From positions 124,001 to 188,000 of the forward strand of contig JAFLDL010000002.1 of the NCBI GenBank assembly GCA_017302435.1: a stretch of DNA of 64,000 nt. The letters are read 5' to 3'. The position numbers and the translations under genes were made by a program. Within the stretch, counting starts at the first letter, position 1. Every line of letters begins with the position of its first letter. This stretch comes from Candidatus Accumulibacter necessarius. GTDB lineage: Bacteria > Pseudomonadota > Gammaproteobacteria > Burkholderiales > Rhodocyclaceae. Under the pieces are notes generated by a model. It did no database searches and was not told the DNA's origin. It saw only the letters and a list, made by a program, of their open reading frames with translations. Of the stretch, positions 36,985 through 46,916 are shown one piece after another.

Positions 36985-37381
36985 AAGGAAATACCGCAAA
37001 GAGCAGAAAGGCCGCAATACGGGCCTGGCGCTGCGCGGGGCCAAGGTCAGTTTCGGTGAGTATGGATTGAAGTCAATTGGCCGTGGCCGACTGACTGCCC
37101 GTCAGATTGAAGCTGCTCGGCGTGCAATGACGCGTCATATCAAGCGTGGCGGGCGGATCTGGATCCGCATCTTTCCCGACAAGCCGATTTCCAAGAAGCC
37201 TGCCGAGGTTCGTATGGGAAGCGGCAAAGGGAATCCAGAGTACTACGTGGCCGAGATCAAGCCGGGTAAGGTCCTTTACGAGATGGATGGGGTCAGCGAA
37301 ACTCTCGCTCGCGAAGCCTTTGCCCTTGCGGCCGCCAAGCTTCCGATCCCGACGGTTTTTGTTACGCGCATGGTAGGTTGA
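36968..37381 (+). CDS. rplP: 50S ribosomal protein L16
   Basis: This 137-residue protein sits near the A-site tRNA elbow. [17 protein letters not shown] at the start and the [10 protein letters not shown]-like segment ([18 protein letters not shown]) are typical. Its ATG lies inside the end of rpsC, a 17-base overlap that implies coupled translation. rpmC starts two bases after the stop. Confidence 0.97.
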   Translation: MLQPARRKYRKEQKGRNTGLALRGAKVSFGEYGLKSIGRGRLTARQIEAARRAMTRHIKRGGRIWIRIFPDKPISKKPAEVRMGSGKGNPEYYVAEIKPGKVLYEMDGVSETLAREAFALAAAKLPIPTVFVTRMVG

Positions 37382-37383
37382 TC

Positions 37384-37575
37384 ATGAAAGTCAGTGAACT
37401 CAGAGAAAAAACCGTCGACGAGCTGAACCAGGAACTGCTGGCCCTGCTGAAAGCCCAGTTCGGCCTGCGAATGCAGCTTGCTACACAGCAGTTGTCGAAC
37501 AACAGTCAGATTGGCAAGGTGCGTCGGCAGATCGCACGCGTACGCACGCTTCTTCGTGAAAAGGCAGTTCAATGA
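37384..37575 (+). CDS. rpmC: 50S ribosomal protein L29
   Basis: This 63-residue helical protein lies beside the tunnel exit. ATG 37384 gives [14 protein letters not shown]. An in-frame TTG at 37378 overlapping the rplP stop is not needed. The stop overlaps the rpsQ start by four bases. The length equals E. coli L29. Confidence 0.96.
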   Translation: MKVSELREKTVDELNQELLALLKAQFGLRMQLATQQLSNNSQIGKVRRQIARVRTLLREKAVQ

Positions 37576-37838
37576 GCGAAACCACTACCAGCAAGCGTAC
37601 CTTGGTTGGGCGCGTCCTCAGCGACAAAATGGACAATACAGTGACGGTAATTGTCGAGCGCAGAGTGAAACACCCGATATATAACAAGATCATCGTGCGC
37701 TCGAGCAAGTACCACGCGCACAACGACAAGAACGAAGCCAAACTGGGTGATGTTGTCGAGATCCAGGAGTCGCGTCCAATGTCGAAGACGAAATCGTGGG
37801 TTGTCAGCAAGCTGCTCGAACGTGCAGTGGCGATTTAG
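37572..37838 (+). CDS. rpsQ: 30S ribosomal protein S17
   Basis: This 88-residue primary 16S rRNA-binding protein has an OB fold. [19 protein letters not shown] and the HPIYNKII segment identify it. It overlaps rpmC (ATGA) and is the last gene of the S10 operon. The rplN promoter begins four bases after its stop. Confidence 0.97.
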   Translation: MSETTTSKRTLVGRVLSDKMDNTVTVIVERRVKHPIYNKIIVRSSKYHAHNDKNEAKLGDVVEIQESRPMSKTKSWVVSKLLERAVAI

Positions 37839-37841
37839 CCC

Positions 37842-37869
37842 TTGATTTTGTCTCAATAGCGGTTATAAT
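37842..37869 (+). promoter_or_regulatory. Promoter of the spc operon (rplN onward)
   Basis: TTGATT at 37842-37847 and a perfect TATAAT at 37864-37869 are spaced 16 bases. The -10 continues into CGCCGGCTTTC, matching the other ribosomal promoters of this window. A GCTCGA/TCGAGC stem at 37885-37909 lies in the 130-base leader ahead of rplN. Confidence 0.7.
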
Positions 37870-37968
37870 CGCCGGCTTTCCCCAGCTCGATGGTGTTTCG
37901 AGGTCGAGCCTTTCTCCCCTTGTGGGTTCCAAGACTGACCGCCGCCGCGGGCCAAGTTGGAGTGACAA

Positions 37969-38337
37969 ATGATTCAAGTACAGACTACCCTCGACGTCGC
38001 CGACAACACCGGCGCACGCTCGGTGATGTGCATCAAGGTGTTGGGCGGCTCAAAGCGTCGCTATGCAGGCGTGGGCGATATTATCAAGGTGAGCATCAAG
38101 GATGCTGCGCCCCGCGGGCGCGTCAAGAAGGGTGATGTCTACAGCGCAGTGGTAGTGCGTACTGCCAAAGGCGTGCGCCGCGTAGACGGGTCGCTGGTGA
38201 AGTTCGACCACAACGCGGCCGTACTCCTCAACAACAAGATGGAGCCGATAGGTACCCGTATCTTCGGGCCGGTTACACGCGAATTGCGCGGTGATCGATT
38301 CATGAAGATCGTGTCGTTGGCACCTGAAGTACTTTAG
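37969..38337 (+). CDS. rplN: 50S ribosomal protein L14
   Basis: This 122-residue protein forms bridge B8 with 16S r[20 protein letters not shown] at the start and the [13 protein letters not shown] segment near the C-terminus are diagnostic. It is the first spc-operon gene, about 90 bases behind the expected transcription start. rplX follows nine bases downstream. Confidence 0.97.
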   Translation: MIQVQTTLDVADNTGARSVMCIKVLGGSKRRYAGVGDIIKVSIKDAAPRGRVKKGDVYSAVVVRTAKGVRRVDGSLVKFDHNAAVLLNNKMEPIGTRIFGPVTRELRGDRFMKIVSLAPEVL

Positions 38338-38346
38338 GGGGGGGGC

Positions 38347-38664
38347 ATGGAAAGGATTCGCAAGGGCGACGATGTTATTGTGACCGCCGGTAGAGACAAG
38401 GGAAAACGGGGAAGTGTCCTTCGCCGTTCGGACGCCGAGCATGTCCTGGTGGAGGGCGTGAATCGAGTGAAGAAGCATGTCAAACCAAATCCGGTCAAAG
38501 GTGTTGTCGGCGGTATTGTTGAGAAAGAGATGCCGCTACACATTTCTAACGTTTCGCTCTATAACCCGGCGACCAGAAAAGCAGACCGAGTTGGCTTCAA
38601 GACCCTTGAAGATGGCACAAAGGTTCGTTTTTTCAAGTCGAACGGCGAAGTGTTGGGGGCATAA
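38347..38664 (+). CDS. rplX: 50S ribosomal protein L24
   Basis: This 105-residue assembly initiator carries an N-terminal KOW motif ([19 protein letters not shown]). Its ribosome-binding site lies in an unusual run of eight Gs (38338-38345) overlapping the end of rplN. The length is one residue above E. coli L24. Confidence 0.96.
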   Translation: MERIRKGDDVIVTAGRDKGKRGSVLRRSDAEHVLVEGVNRVKKHVKPNPVKGVVGGIVEKEMPLHISNVSLYNPATRKADRVGFKTLEDGTKVRFFKSNGEVLGA

Positions 38665-38673
38665 GGGACAATC

Positions 38674-39213
38674 ATGGCGCGTTTGCTGGAGTACTACAAC
38701 ACCACAGTGGTGCCCGAACTGACCCAGAAGTTTGGGTACAAGTCGAGAATGCAGGTTCCCCGAATCACCAAGATTACCCTGAACATGGGGGTAGGTGAGG
38801 CCATCGCGGACAAGAAAGTGCTTGAGAATGCGATGGGCGACCTGGTCAAGATCGCTGGACAAAAGCCGGTCACCACCAAAGCGAGGAAGTCCATCGCCGG
38901 TTTCAAGATTCGTACCGGATACCCCATTGGGTGCATGGTGACCCTTCGCGGTCCGCGCATGTTCGAGTTTATAGACAGACTGGTCACCGTAGCGCTGCCC
39001 CGGGTCCGCGACTTTCGCGGCATCTCCGGCAAGGGTTTCGACGGTCGTGGTAACTACAACATGGGCCTCAAGGAGCAGATCATCTTCCCCGAAATCGAGT
39101 ATGACCGGATTGATGCGCTGCGGGGCATGAACATCAGTGTCACTACTACTGCCAAGACCGATGAAGAGGCGCGTGCCTTGCTTGGCGCGTTTAAATTTCC
39201 CTTCAGGAACTGA
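38674..39213 (+). CDS. rplE: 50S ribosomal protein L5
   Basis: This 179-residue 5S rRNA-binding protein is the same length as in E. coli. [15 protein letters not shown] and the [12 protein letters not shown] segment are conserved. It begins nine bases after rplX. In E. coli S8 represses spc translation at about this junction; no equivalent site was verified here. Confidence 0.97.
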   Translation: MARLLEYYNTTVVPELTQKFGYKSRMQVPRITKITLNMGVGEAIADKKVLENAMGDLVKIAGQKPVTTKARKSIAGFKIRTGYPIGCMVTLRGPRMFEFIDRLVTVALPRVRDFRGISGKGFDGRGNYNMGLKEQIIFPEIEYDRIDALRGMNISVTTTAKTDEEARALLGAFKFPFRN

Positions 39214-39219
39214 GACGAA

Positions 39220-39525
39220 ATGGCAAAACTCGCTGTGATCAACCGCGGTGAAAAGCGGCGCAAGATTGTGGAAAAATATGCCAAGAAGCGTGCTGAGCTG
39301 ATGGCTGCCGTTGCTGACCAGGGTCGGTCTGTCGAAGAGCGCTTTGAGGCGCGCCTGAAAGTGCAGGCGCTACCGCGCAATGCGAGCCCGGTAAGGCTTC
39401 GCAATCGCTGTCAGTTGACCGGACGTCCTCGGGGTGTCTATCGCAAGTTCGGTTTGGGTCGCGGCAAGCTGCGCGAGTTCGTGATGCAGGGCGAAGTGCC
39501 AGGAATGGTCAAGGCTAGCTGGTAG
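39220..39525 (+). CDS. rpsN: 30S ribosomal protein S14 (zinc-independent form)
   Basis: This 101-residue S14 is the long type without the CxxC zinc pairs of the 61-residue form. [19 protein letters not shown] near the C-terminus is the family signature. It lies six bases after rplE and 15 before rpsH. Confidence 0.97.
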   Translation: MAKLAVINRGEKRRKIVEKYAKKRAELMAAVADQGRSVEERFEARLKVQALPRNASPVRLRNRCQLTGRPRGVYRKFGLGRGKLREFVMQGEVPGMVKASW

Positions 39526-39540
39526 GCAGGAGAGAACGAA

Positions 39541-39936
39541 ATGAGTATGAGCGATCCGATCAGCGACATGCTGACACGCATCCGAAATGCCCAGATGGCA
39601 AGCAAGGCCTCCGTCGCCATGCCGTCTTCAAAGGTGAAAATTGCCATCGCCCAGGTGTTGAGGGACGAAGGTTACGTCGAGGATTTTGCAGTTAGTCCGA
39701 ATGAAGGCAAGCCGATTCTCGAAATTGGCCTTAAGTATTATGCGGGTCGACCGGTCATCGAGCGGATAGACCGCGTGTCACGGCCGGGCCTCCGGATCTA
39801 CAGAGGAGCTGATGACATCCCGCTGGTCATGAATGGTCTTGGGGTAGCAATAGTCTCGACACCCAGGGGCGTTATGACTGATCGTAAGGCTCGCGCCAGC
39901 CATATTGGCGGCGAAGTGCTGTGCTTCGTCGCGTAA
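39541..39936 (+). CDS. rpsH: 30S ribosomal protein S8
   Basis: This 131-residue 16S rRNA-binding protein is the spc-operon repressor in E. coli. [16 protein letters not shown] and the C-terminal [13 protein letters not shown] segment identify it. ATG 39541 is used with AGGAGAG upstream; a second ATG at 39547 would remove two residues. rplF follows after nine bases. Confidence 0.96.
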   Translation: MSMSDPISDMLTRIRNAQMASKASVAMPSSKVKIAIAQVLRDEGYVEDFAVSPNEGKPILEIGLKYYAGRPVIERIDRVSRPGLRIYRGADDIPLVMNGLGVAIVSTPRGVMTDRKARASHIGGEVLCFVA

Positions 39937-39945
39937 GGGGTAGCT

Positions 39946-40482
39946 ATGTCCCGCGTTGCAAAGAAAACAATTGTTCTCCCGCCGGGTGTTTCGGTAGATA
40001 TCTCGCTGGAACAAGTTTCCGTCAAGGGTCCACTCGGTACGCTCGTTTTCCCCGCCAATCCAGCGGTGACGGTCGAACAGGAGGGCGATAGCCTGTCTTG
40101 CAAGCCGGTTTTGGGGATGGCCAATGGCGATGCGATGTCCGGCACCATTCGTGCCGTGGTTGCCAACATGGTTACGGGTGTTAGCAAGGGATTCGAGCGT
40201 AAGCTAAGCCTCGTTGGCGTTGGCTATCGTGCTCAAGCCCAGGGCGACACGCTCAACCTGACCCTTGGATTCTCGCATCCAGTTGCTTACAAGCTCCCGA
40301 GCGGCATTACTGCTATGACGCCGACCCAGACCGAGATTGTGATCAAGGGCGTTGATCGACAGCTCGTTGGCCAAGTCGCGGCCGAGGTTCGTTCGTATCG
40401 CAAGCCCGAGCCCTACAAGGGCAAGGGCGTGCGGTATGTCGACGAGGTGGTCGTGATCAAGGAAACCAAGAAGAAAAAGTAG
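39946..40482 (+). CDS. rplF: 50S ribosomal protein L6
   Basis: This 178-residue protein near the sarcin-ricin loop contains two related domains. The C-terminal signature [16 protein letters not shown] is intact. It starts at ATG behind AAGGGGTAG. The length is one residue above E. coli L6. Confidence 0.97.
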   Translation: MSRVAKKTIVLPPGVSVDISLEQVSVKGPLGTLVFPANPAVTVEQEGDSLSCKPVLGMANGDAMSGTIRAVVANMVTGVSKGFERKLSLVGVGYRAQAQGDTLNLTLGFSHPVAYKLPSGITAMTPTQTEIVIKGVDRQLVGQVAAEVRSYRKPEPYKGKGVRYVDEVVVIKETKKKK

Positions 40483-40492
40483 GGGTGTAGAG

Positions 40493-40849
40493 ATGATTGA
40501 CAAAAAACAGGCGCGTTTGCGCAGGGCTCGCAAAACCCGGGCCAAGATTGCCGAACTGAAGACGGTGCGCTTGTCGGTTCACCGCAGCAACTGCCATATT
40601 TACGCCCAGGTAATTTCGGCTTGTGGTTCGCAGGTGCTCGCGGCAGCTTCCTCGCTGGAGCCGGAGGTGCGGAAGATGCTCCCGAACGGGGGCGACATCG
40701 GCGCGGCGAAGACGATTGGCCTGTTGATCGCCGAGCGCGCCAGAAAGGCCGGAATCGAACAGGTTTCGTTTGATCGTGCGGGCTTTCGCTATCACGGGCG
40801 GATCAAGGCGCTGGCAGACGCAGCCCGTGAAGCCGGCCTCAAGTTCTGA
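40493..40849 (+). CDS. rplR: 50S ribosomal protein L18
   Basis: This 118-residue 5S rRNA-binding protein has a basic N-terminus ([16 protein letters not shown]), then a [16 protein letters not shown] strand and a [21 protein letters not shown]-terminus. It lies ten bases after rplF. The length is one residue above E. coli L18. Confidence 0.97.
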   Translation: MIDKKQARLRRARKTRAKIAELKTVRLSVHRSNCHIYAQVISACGSQVLAAASSLEPEVRKMLPNGGDIGAAKTIGLLIAERARKAGIEQVSFDRAGFRYHGRIKALADAAREAGLKF

Positions 40850-40876
40850 TCGCGCCACAGAGAATTGGAGTAATTG

Positions 40877-41401
40877 ATGGCTAAGCCGCAAAGCAGAAAA
40901 CCTCAGCAAGCCGAGAAGCCCGATGACGGCATGCGTGAGAAGATGATCTCGATCAACCGAGTGACCAAGGTGGTGAAGGGTGGTCGTATTCTCGGGTTCG
41001 CAGCACTGACTGTGGTTGGTGACGGGGATGGTCGTGTAGGGATGGGCAAGGGGAAGTCGCGCGAAGTGCCGGTCGCCGTGCAGAAAGCGATGGAGGAGGC
41101 GCGCCGTAACCTGATCAAGGTCAGCCTCAAGGGTGGCACCCTGCAGCACACGGTCGTGGGGCATCACGGGGCTTCAAGAGTGATGATGCAGCCGGCACCT
41201 GAGGGAACCGGGATAATCGCTGGCGGGGCCATGCGCTCGGTCTTCGATGTCATCGGTATGACCAATGTGGTTGCCAAGGCGCACGGTTCAACTAATCCTT
41301 ACAATATCGTCCGCGCAACCATCAATGGCCTGAAGGCGATGACCACGCCAGCCGAGGTCGCCGCCAAGCGGGGCAAGACGGTCGCTGAAATCCTGGGGTA
41401 A
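40877..41401 (+). CDS. rpsE: 30S ribosomal protein S5
   Basis: This 174-residue decoding-fidelity protein has [20 protein letters not shown] and the [17 protein letters not shown] loop, the site of spectinomycin resistance mutations, here of wild-type appearance. ATG 40877 is preceded by TTGGAG; an adjacent in-frame TTG at 40874 is not needed. rpmD follows three bases after the stop. Confidence 0.97.
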   Translation: MAKPQSRKPQQAEKPDDGMREKMISINRVTKVVKGGRILGFAALTVVGDGDGRVGMGKGKSREVPVAVQKAMEEARRNLIKVSLKGGTLQHTVVGHHGASRVMMQPAPEGTGIIAGGAMRSVFDVIGMTNVVAKAHGSTNPYNIVRATINGLKAMTTPAEVAAKRGKTVAEILG

Positions 41402-41404
41402 GAA

Positions 41405-41587
41405 ATGGCTGAGAAAAAAGTAAAGGTGACGCTCGTCCGGAGTCTCATCGGCACCAAGGAGTCGCACCGCGCCACGGTACGAGGTTTGGGCTTGCGGCGG
41501 CTGAATAGTAGCTCGGTCCTTGAAGACACGCCGGCGGTTCGGGGAATGATCAACAAGGTGTCCTACCTGTTGAAGTGTGAGGGCTGA
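41405..41587 (+). CDS. rpmD: 50S ribosomal protein L30
   Basis: This 60-residue protein shows [20 protein letters not shown] and a conserved LGLRRLN. It is one residue longer than E. coli L30. It sits three bases after rpsE, and its stop is one base before the rplO start, giving tight coupling. Confidence 0.96.
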   Translation: MAEKKVKVTLVRSLIGTKESHRATVRGLGLRRLNSSSVLEDTPAVRGMINKVSYLLKCEG

Positions 41588-41588
41588 G

Positions 41589-42023
41589 ATGGAACTTAAT
41601 ACTGTTCGGGCCGCTGACGGCGCGCGTACGGGTAGGAAGCGTGTCGGGCGCGGCATCGGCTCCGGGTTGGGCAAGACCTGCGGGCGCGGTCACAAGGGAC
41701 AAAAGTCGCGTGCGGGTGGGTTCCACAAGGTGGGCTTCGAAGGCGGCCAGATGCCGTTACAGCGCCGTTTGCCAAAGCGTGGCTTCAAGTCGATGACCAG
41801 GGCTCGTAACTTCGAGGTTCGCCTGTCGGAAATCGCGCGCTTACCGGTCGACGAGATAGACCTTTCGACGCTGATGCAGGCCAATCTCGTCTCGCAGCAC
41901 GCGTTGTCGGCGAAGGTTGTGCTCTCTGGCGAGATCAACCGTAAGGTCATCCTCAAGGGTGTCGGGGCGACCGCAGGCGCTCGAGCGGCAATCGAAGCCG
42001 CCGGTGGCAGCATTGCGGATTAA
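41589..42023 (+). CDS. rplO: 50S ribosomal protein L15
   Basis: This 144-residue late-assembly protein has a glycine/arginine-rich N-terminus ([19 protein letters not shown]) that threads into 23S rRNA. ATG 41589 follows the rpmD stop by one base; upstream in-frame codons lie in rpmD. Its stop overlaps a tiny ATG frame (42023-42040) ahead of secY. Confidence 0.97.
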   Translation: MELNTVRAADGARTGRKRVGRGIGSGLGKTCGRGHKGQKSRAGGFHKVGFEGGQMPLQRRLPKRGFKSMTRARNFEVRLSEIARLPVDEIDLSTLMQANLVSQHALSAKVVLSGEINRKVILKGVGATAGARAAIEAAGGSIAD

Positions 42024-42046
42024 TGAGCAGGCAGGGGTGATCTTTT

Positions 42047-43372
42047 TTGGCAACTAGTTCGAGCACGGTTAGCAAGGGTGGAAAGTTTGGCGACCTCAAG
42101 CGCCGGCTGTGGTTCCTGCTGGGGGCACTGGTCGTTTACCGGATTGGGGCGCATATTCCCGTGCCAGGCATTGATGCGCAGGCTTTGAGCGAGCTGTTCA
42201 AGCAACAGCAGGGCGGCATCCTTGGCATGTTCAACATGTTTTCCGGAGGCGCCTTGTCGCGCTTCACGATTTTCGCGCTCGGAATCATGCCGTACATTTC
42301 GGCGTCGATCATCATGCAACTGATGACTCACGCCAGCCCTCAACTCGAGGCACTGAAAAAGGAGGGCGAAGCCGGGCGCAGGAAAATAACGCAGTACACG
42401 CGTTATGGCACCGTCTTTCTAGCGTTGTTTCAGGGGATTGGTATAGCGGTTGCGGTTGAGTCCCAACCCGGCCTGGTGCTGGACCCGGGAATGATGTTCC
42501 GTTTCGTGACCGTGACGACGCTGGTTACCGGGACAATGTTCCTGATGTGGCTCGGCGAGCAGGTGACCGAGCGGGGCTTGGGCAACGGGATTTCGATCAT
42601 CATTTTCGCCGGGATCGCAGCCGGCCTGCCGAACGCGATCGGTGGTTTGCTGGAGTTGGTGCGTACGGGTGCCATGCATCCGCTGACGGCAATCGTGATC
42701 AGCTTGCTGGTTGTTCTGGTCACCGCCTTCGTGGTGTTTGTCGAACGGGGTCAGCGAAAGATCCTGGTCAACTACGCAAAGCGCCAGGTTGGTAACAAGA
42801 TTTATGGCGGTCAGAGTTCGCACTTGCCGCTCAAGTTGAACATGGCGGGCGTTATCCCGCCGATCTTTGCCTCGTCGATCATACTTTTTCCAGCGACCGT
42901 TGCCGGTTGGTTTGGTTCAGGTGAGTCGGTTCGCTGGCTTAAGGACATTGCTGGTGCCTTGTCTCCGGGGCAGCCGGTCTATGTCATGCTGTACGCGGCG
43001 GCGATTATCTTCTTCTGTTTCTTCTACACCGCCTTGGTTTTCAACTCCAAGGAAACGGCAGACAACCTCAAGAAGAGCGGCGCGTTCGTGCCAGGGATAA
43101 GGCCAGGGGATCAGACGGCGCGTTACATTGACAAGATACTGATGCGACTTACCCTTGTTGGGGCGGCGTACATCACGATCGTATGCTTGCTGCCCGAGTT
43201 CCTGATCCTGAAGTGGAATGTGCCCTTTTATTTTGGCGGTACCTCGCTGCTGATCATCGTGGTGGTTACGATGGATTTCATGACTCAGGTCCAGGCATAT
43301 GCCATGTCACACCAGTACGAGAGTTTGCTGAAGAAAGCTAACTTCAAAGGCTCCGGGATGTCGGCGAAATAG
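42047..43372 (+). CDS. secY: Protein translocase subunit SecY
   Basis: This 441-residue channel subunit of the Sec translocon has ten predicted helices. The N-terminal [20 protein letters not shown] and VPGID plug-preceding region are typical. The start is a TTG at 42047 giving [16 protein letters not shown]; the only in-frame ATG upstream (42023) is closed by TGA at 42038. GGGGTGA nine bases upstream serves as ribosome-binding site. A weak start codon may lower SecY output relative to the ribosomal proteins. Confidence 0.95.
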   Translation: MATSSSTVSKGGKFGDLKRRLWFLLGALVVYRIGAHIPVPGIDAQALSELFKQQQGGILGMFNMFSGGALSRFTIFALGIMPYISASIIMQLMTHASPQLEALKKEGEAGRRKITQYTRYGTVFLALFQGIGIAVAVESQPGLVLDPGMMFRFVTVTTLVTGTMFLMWLGEQVTERGLGNGISIIIFAGIAAGLPNAIGGLLELVRTGAMHPLTAIVISLLVVLVTAFVVFVERGQRKILVNYAKRQVGNKIYGGQSSHLPLKLNMAGVIPPIFASSIILFPATVAGWFGSGESVRWLKDIAGALSPGQPVYVMLYAAAIIFFCFFYTALVFNSKETADNLKKSGAFVPGIRPGDQTARYIDKILMRLTLVGAAYITIVCLLPEFLILKWNVPFYFGGTSLLIIVVVTMDFMTQVQAYAMSHQYESLLKKANFKGSGMSAK

Positions 43373-43373
43373 G

Positions 43374-43592
43374 ATGGCAAAGGAAGATTTGATCGAAATG
43401 CAGGGAGAGGTTATCGAGAACCTTCCCAATGCCACCTTCAGGGTGAAGCTCGAAAACGGGCATATCGTCCTGGGTTTTATATCAGGCAAAATGCGGATGC
43501 ACTACATACGCATTCTGCCGGGCGACAAGGTGACGGTTCAACTTACGCCATACGATCTGAGTCGCGCGCGAATCGTCTTCCGCGCGAAGTGA
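43374..43592 (+). CDS. infA: Translation initiation factor IF-1
   Basis: This 72-residue S1/OB-fold factor binds the 30S A site. [19 protein letters not shown] and the [15 protein letters not shown] segment are characteristic. It starts one base after the secY stop and is the same length as in E. coli. A TCTACGCA direct repeat occurs in the spacer that follows. Confidence 0.96.
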   Translation: MAKEDLIEMQGEVIENLPNATFRVKLENGHIVLGFISGKMRMHYIRILPGDKVTVQLTPYDLSRARIVFRAK

Positions 43593-43671
43593 GAAGTTTC
43601 TACGCAGTAATCTACGCAACAATTCGGCGAAGGGCTGGCTGCGCCTCGTGCCGGGGAATCAGGAGTGAGTC

Positions 43672-43785
43672 ATGAAAGTGCTGGCATCTGTGAAACGCAT
43701 CTGCCGGAAGTGCAAGATCATTCGGCGTCATGGCGTCGTCCGTGTGATTTGTTCGGATCAGCGTCACAAACAGCGTCAAGGTTGA
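43672..43785 (+). CDS. rpmJ: 50S ribosomal protein L36 (zinc-ribbon form)
   Basis: This tiny 37-residue protein starts at ATG behind CAGGAG. The four zinc ligands are present as C11, C14, C27 and H32, so this is the zinc-binding L36 form. The sequence begins [15 protein letters not shown] and ends in a basic RHKQRQG. It lies between infA and rpsM, the normal end of the spc operon. Confidence 0.95.
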   Translation: MKVLASVKRICRKCKIIRRHGVVRVICSDQRHKQRQG

Positions 43786-43862
43786 TCGCTGCGGCTCACT
43801 CGGGTGGGTCGCCAGTCGGTTGAAGGTATAACTGTAAGTTTCGATTATTTTGGGGTGAATCG

Positions 43863-44225
43863 ATGGCCCGCATCGCAGGCGTAAACCTCCCGAACCACCA
43901 GCATGCCGAGATTGCTCTTACTGCAATCTACGGTATCGGACGTCCGCGCGCACAGAAGATTTGTGATGCTGCTGGGGTTCCACGTTCAACAAAAATGAAA
44001 GATCTGACCGAAGCTGAACTGGAGCGCCTGCGCGACCAGATCGGCAGGTTCAGTGTCGAGGGCGATCTGCGTCGCGAAGTGACGATGAGCATCAAGCGGT
44101 TGATGGATCTCGGCTGCTATCGTGGCCTTCGTCACCGCAAGGGCCTGCCGTCTCGCGGCCAGCGGACGCGGACCAACGCGCGCACCCGCAAGGGCCCGCG
44201 GAAGCCGATCGCCGGCAAGAAGTAA
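43863..44225 (+). CDS. rpsM: 30S ribosomal protein S13
   Basis: This 120-residue head protein contacts P-site tRNA with its basic tail. [20 protein letters not shown] and the [17 protein letters not shown] segment identify it. It is the first alpha-operon gene. The 77-base gap after rpmJ may hold the S4-controlled leader, but no pseudoknot was confirmed by eye. Confidence 0.97.
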   Translation: MARIAGVNLPNHQHAEIALTAIYGIGRPRAQKICDAAGVPRSTKMKDLTEAELERLRDQIGRFSVEGDLRREVTMSIKRLMDLGCYRGLRHRKGLPSRGQRTRTNARTRKGPRKPIAGKK

Positions 44226-44245
44226 TCAGGAGCTAGGACCTTACT

Positions 44246-44641
44246 ATGGCCAAGACCGCCGCAAAAGTTCGCAAGAAAGTCAAGATCAGAAAAAACGTGG
44301 CCGAGGGCGTTGCCCATATCCACGCCTCGTTCAACAACACGATCATCACGATCACCGACCGCCAGGGTAATGCCTTGTCGTGGGCGACGTCTGGTGGCGC
44401 CGGTTTCAAGGGATCACGCAAGAGCACGCCTTTTGCCGCTCAGGTCGCCGCTGAGGCTGCCGGTAGAGTGGCCGTAGAGTGCGGCGTCAAGAACCTTGAG
44501 GTTCGCATCAAGGGTCCTGGACCTGGGCGTGAGTCTTCAGTGCGTGCGCTCAATGCGCTCGGCATGAAGATAACAGCAATTACCGATGTAACACCGATCC
44601 CGCACAACGGCTGTCGGCCGCCCAAGAGGCGTCGGATTTAA
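44246..44641 (+). CDS. rpsK: 30S ribosomal protein S11
   Basis: This 131-residue protein of the 30S platform has [19 protein letters not shown] and the C-terminal [14 protein letters not shown]. The start follows CAGGAG. rpsD begins 12 bases later. Confidence 0.97.
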   Translation: MAKTAAKVRKKVKIRKNVAEGVAHIHASFNNTIITITDRQGNALSWATSGGAGFKGSRKSTPFAAQVAAEAAGRVAVECGVKNLEVRIKGPGPGRESSVRALNALGMKITAITDVTPIPHNGCRPPKRRRI

Positions 44642-44653
44642 GGAGAAGGAAAA

Positions 44654-45283
44654 GTGGCTCGCAATCTCGATCCGAAGTGCCGTCAGTGCCGCCGCGAAGG
44701 CGAAAAATTGTTCCTGAAGGGGGAGAAGTGCTTTACTGACAAGTGTGCTATCGAACGTCGTTCGTATGCCCCCGGTCAGCATGGCCAAAAATCCGGACAG
44801 CGATTGTCGGACTATGGCGTCCACCTCCGGGAAAAGCAAAAGATCCGCCGCATCTACGGCGTTCTTGAAGGCCAGTTTCGCAAGGTCTATAGAGAAGCGG
44901 ACCGTCGCAAAGGTGTGACCGGCGAAGTTCTCCTGCAGTTGCTGGAGGCTCGTTTGGACAGCGTTTGCTATCGCATGGGCTTCGCCGCGTCACGTTCGGA
45001 GTCTCGCCAGGTGGTTCGGCATAATGGCGTACTGGTGAATGGTCGCCGTGTAAACATCCCTTCCTATCAGGTGCGTCCAGGCGACGTCGTCGAAGTCTGT
45101 GATAAGGCAAAAGCGCATCTTCGCGTCAAGGCCGCTCTGGCCGCTGCCGAGGCTCGCGGGTTTCCGGAATGGGTCGAAGTTGACGCAAAGGCTGCGAAGG
45201 GTACCTATAAAGCGCACCCGGAACGTAGTGAGCTGCCGCCGACGATCAACGAGAGTCTCGTCATCGAACTCTATTCGAAGTAA
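44654..45283 (+). CDS. rpsD: 30S ribosomal protein S4
   Basis: This 209-residue 16S assembly initiator is the alpha-operon repressor in E. coli. It starts at GTG after AAGGAGAAGG. The S4 RNA-binding domain is seen in [18 protein letters not shown] and the following [19 protein letters not shown]-x8-C-x2-C pattern at the N-terminus may be a degenerate zinc site. Length is three residues above E. coli S4. Confidence 0.97.
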   Translation: MARNLDPKCRQCRREGEKLFLKGEKCFTDKCAIERRSYAPGQHGQKSGQRLSDYGVHLREKQKIRRIYGVLEGQFRKVYREADRRKGVTGEVLLQLLEARLDSVCYRMGFAASRSESRQVVRHNGVLVNGRRVNIPSYQVRPGDVVEVCDKAKAHLRVKAALAAAEARGFPEWVEVDAKAAKGTYKAHPERSELPPTINESLVIELYSK

Positions 45284-45321
45284 TCGCGGCGAGTCTTGAC
45301 GGACTGAGGCAAAGGACATAC

Positions 45322-46296
45322 ATGCAAAGCAGTGGACTATTTAAACCGCGCATCATCGATGTGCAGAGCTTGTCGCCGGTGCATGCACGAGTTGTCATGG
45401 AGCCGTTTGAACGCGGTTACGGACATACCCTGGGTAATGCTTTGCGCCGAATCCTGCTATCGTCGATGCCTGGTTATGCACCGACCGAAGTCAGCATCGA
45501 AGGCGTACTTCACGAGTACTCGACGATTGACGGTGTTCAGGAGGACGTGGTGGATATCCTCCTCAACCTGAAGGGCGTGGTTTTCAAACTCTACAACCGT
45601 GAAGAAGTCGTCCTGCATCTCCGAAAGGAAGGGAAGGGCGTCGTAAGGGCTGCCGACATCGAAGTTTCTCACGATGTCGAGATCATCAATCCGGAGCACG
45701 TGATTGCGCACCTGTCGGCTGGTGGCAAGTTGGCCATGGAAATGAAGGTTGAGCGGTCGCGCGGCTACGTTGCAGGCAACCTTCGTGAGTTGAGCGACGG
45801 TAGCAAGAACATCGGCAAGCTGGTCCTGGATGCCTCTTTCAGCCCGGTGCGGCGAGTTAGCTATGCGGTCGAGAGTGCCCGTGTCGAACAGCGGACTGAC
45901 CTTGACAAGCTGATCATGGACATTGAGACCAACGGCGCCATTGAGCCGGAAGAAGCGATCCGGACGGCCGCCCGGATCCTGATGGAGCAGCTGTCCGTCT
46001 TCGCCGACCTCGCTGGGACAGCGATGCCTATCGAGTATCAGAAGACGGTGCAGGTTGACCCGCTGCTGCTGCGTCCGGTGGATGACCTTGAGCTGACGGT
46101 TCGTTCGGCTAATTGTCTGAAGGCAGAGAATATTTACTACATCGGTGATCTCATTCAGCGCACCGAAAACGAATTGCTCAAAACGCCCAATCTCGGACGA
46201 AAGTCGCTTAATGAGATCAAGGAAGTGTTGGCCGCCCGCGGTCTGACACTGGGCATGAAGTTAGAGAACTGGCCTCCGGCCGGACTCGAGAAGTGA
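45322..46296 (+). CDS. rpoA: DNA-directed RNA polymerase subunit alpha
   Basis: This 324-residue subunit nucleates polymerase assembly and contacts UP elements and activators. The N-terminal domain contains [20 protein letters not shown]. The C-terminal domain after residue about 245 includes [17 protein letters not shown] and [14 protein letters not shown]. It lies between rpsD and rplQ as usual. E. coli alpha has 329 residues. Confidence 0.98.
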   Translation: MQSSGLFKPRIIDVQSLSPVHARVVMEPFERGYGHTLGNALRRILLSSMPGYAPTEVSIEGVLHEYSTIDGVQEDVVDILLNLKGVVFKLYNREEVVLHLRKEGKGVVRAADIEVSHDVEIINPEHVIAHLSAGGKLAMEMKVERSRGYVAGNLRELSDGSKNIGKLVLDASFSPVRRVSYAVESARVEQRTDLDKLIMDIETNGAIEPEEAIRTAARILMEQLSVFADLAGTAMPIEYQKTVQVDPLLLRPVDDLELTVRSANCLKAENIYYIGDLIQRTENELLKTPNLGRKSLNEIKEVLAARGLTLGMKLENWPPAGLEK

Positions 46297-46326
46297 GCAG
46301 CTGGAAAAGAACAGGAAGGAATTGAT

Positions 46327-46719
46327 ATGCGTCACCGTTTGGGTCTTCGCAAACTGAATCGTACCAGCGCCCACCGTCTGGCGATGTTGCGCAATATTAC
46401 GGTCTCGTTGCTTCGTGAAGAGGTCATCAAGACGACCCTCCCGAAGGCCAAGGAGCTTCGCCGCGTCATCGAGCCGATCATCACGCTTGGCAAGAAGCCG
46501 AGTCTCGCCAACCGCCGGCTCGCTTTTGATCGTTTGCGCGATCGGGACATGGTAGTCAAGGTGTTTGACGAACTTGGACCGCGTTACGCAAGCCGCAATG
46601 GCGGTTATCTTCGGATCCTGAAGTGTGGCTTCCGCGATGGTGACAATGCGCCGATGGCGTTCGTCGAATTGCTCGACAGGCCTGATTCGCTGGGCGATGC
46701 GGCGACGGTAGCAAGCTAG
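46327..46719 (+). CDS. rplQ: 50S ribosomal protein L17
   Basis: This 130-residue protein beside the tunnel exit starts [17 protein letters not shown] and contains [16 protein letters not shown] and [19 protein letters not shown]. It starts after AGGAAGG and ends the ribosomal supercluster; an intrinsic terminator follows 31 bases downstream. Confidence 0.97.
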   Translation: MRHRLGLRKLNRTSAHRLAMLRNITVSLLREEVIKTTLPKAKELRRVIEPIITLGKKPSLANRRLAFDRLRDRDMVVKVFDELGPRYASRNGGYLRILKCGFRDGDNAPMAFVELLDRPDSLGDAATVAS

Positions 46720-46750
46720 GCCGTCTGGCACTTCAGCCCGACTTGAGAAA

Positions 46751-46776
46751 AGGCCAGGTCACGCCTGGCTTTTTTT
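46751..46776 (+). terminator. Intrinsic terminator of the alpha operon
   Basis: GCCAGG at 46753-46758 pairs with CCTGGC at 46764-46769 around loop TCACG, flanked by AG/TT extension and seven Ts at 46770-46776. It lies just after rplQ, the natural end of the ribosomal block. Confidence 0.9.
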
Positions 46777-46916
46777 GTCGGCGAACGTGCCGCAGTGAAA
46801 GTTCTAGCCCCGCGGGGGTTTCCCCGCCAGCGGCTGATATTGGTGGTTCGCGATGTCCTCTGGCGGGCCATGAGTCGGTCAGGCCTTGTGCCGTTCGTGG
46901 GCGAGGCTCCACAGGG

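Noticed and set aside
43598-43617. Direct repeat TCTACGCA x2 in the infA-rpmJ spacer
   Set aside because: Two 8-base copies four bases apart are too short to assign a role, and no operator-binding gene is near.
46777-46916. Spacer between the rplQ terminator and the ABC exporter, with a GCGGGG/CCCCGC stem at 46812-46827
   Set aside because: No gene, RNA or T-run next to the stem could be recognised, so no terminator for the exporter gene was annotated.
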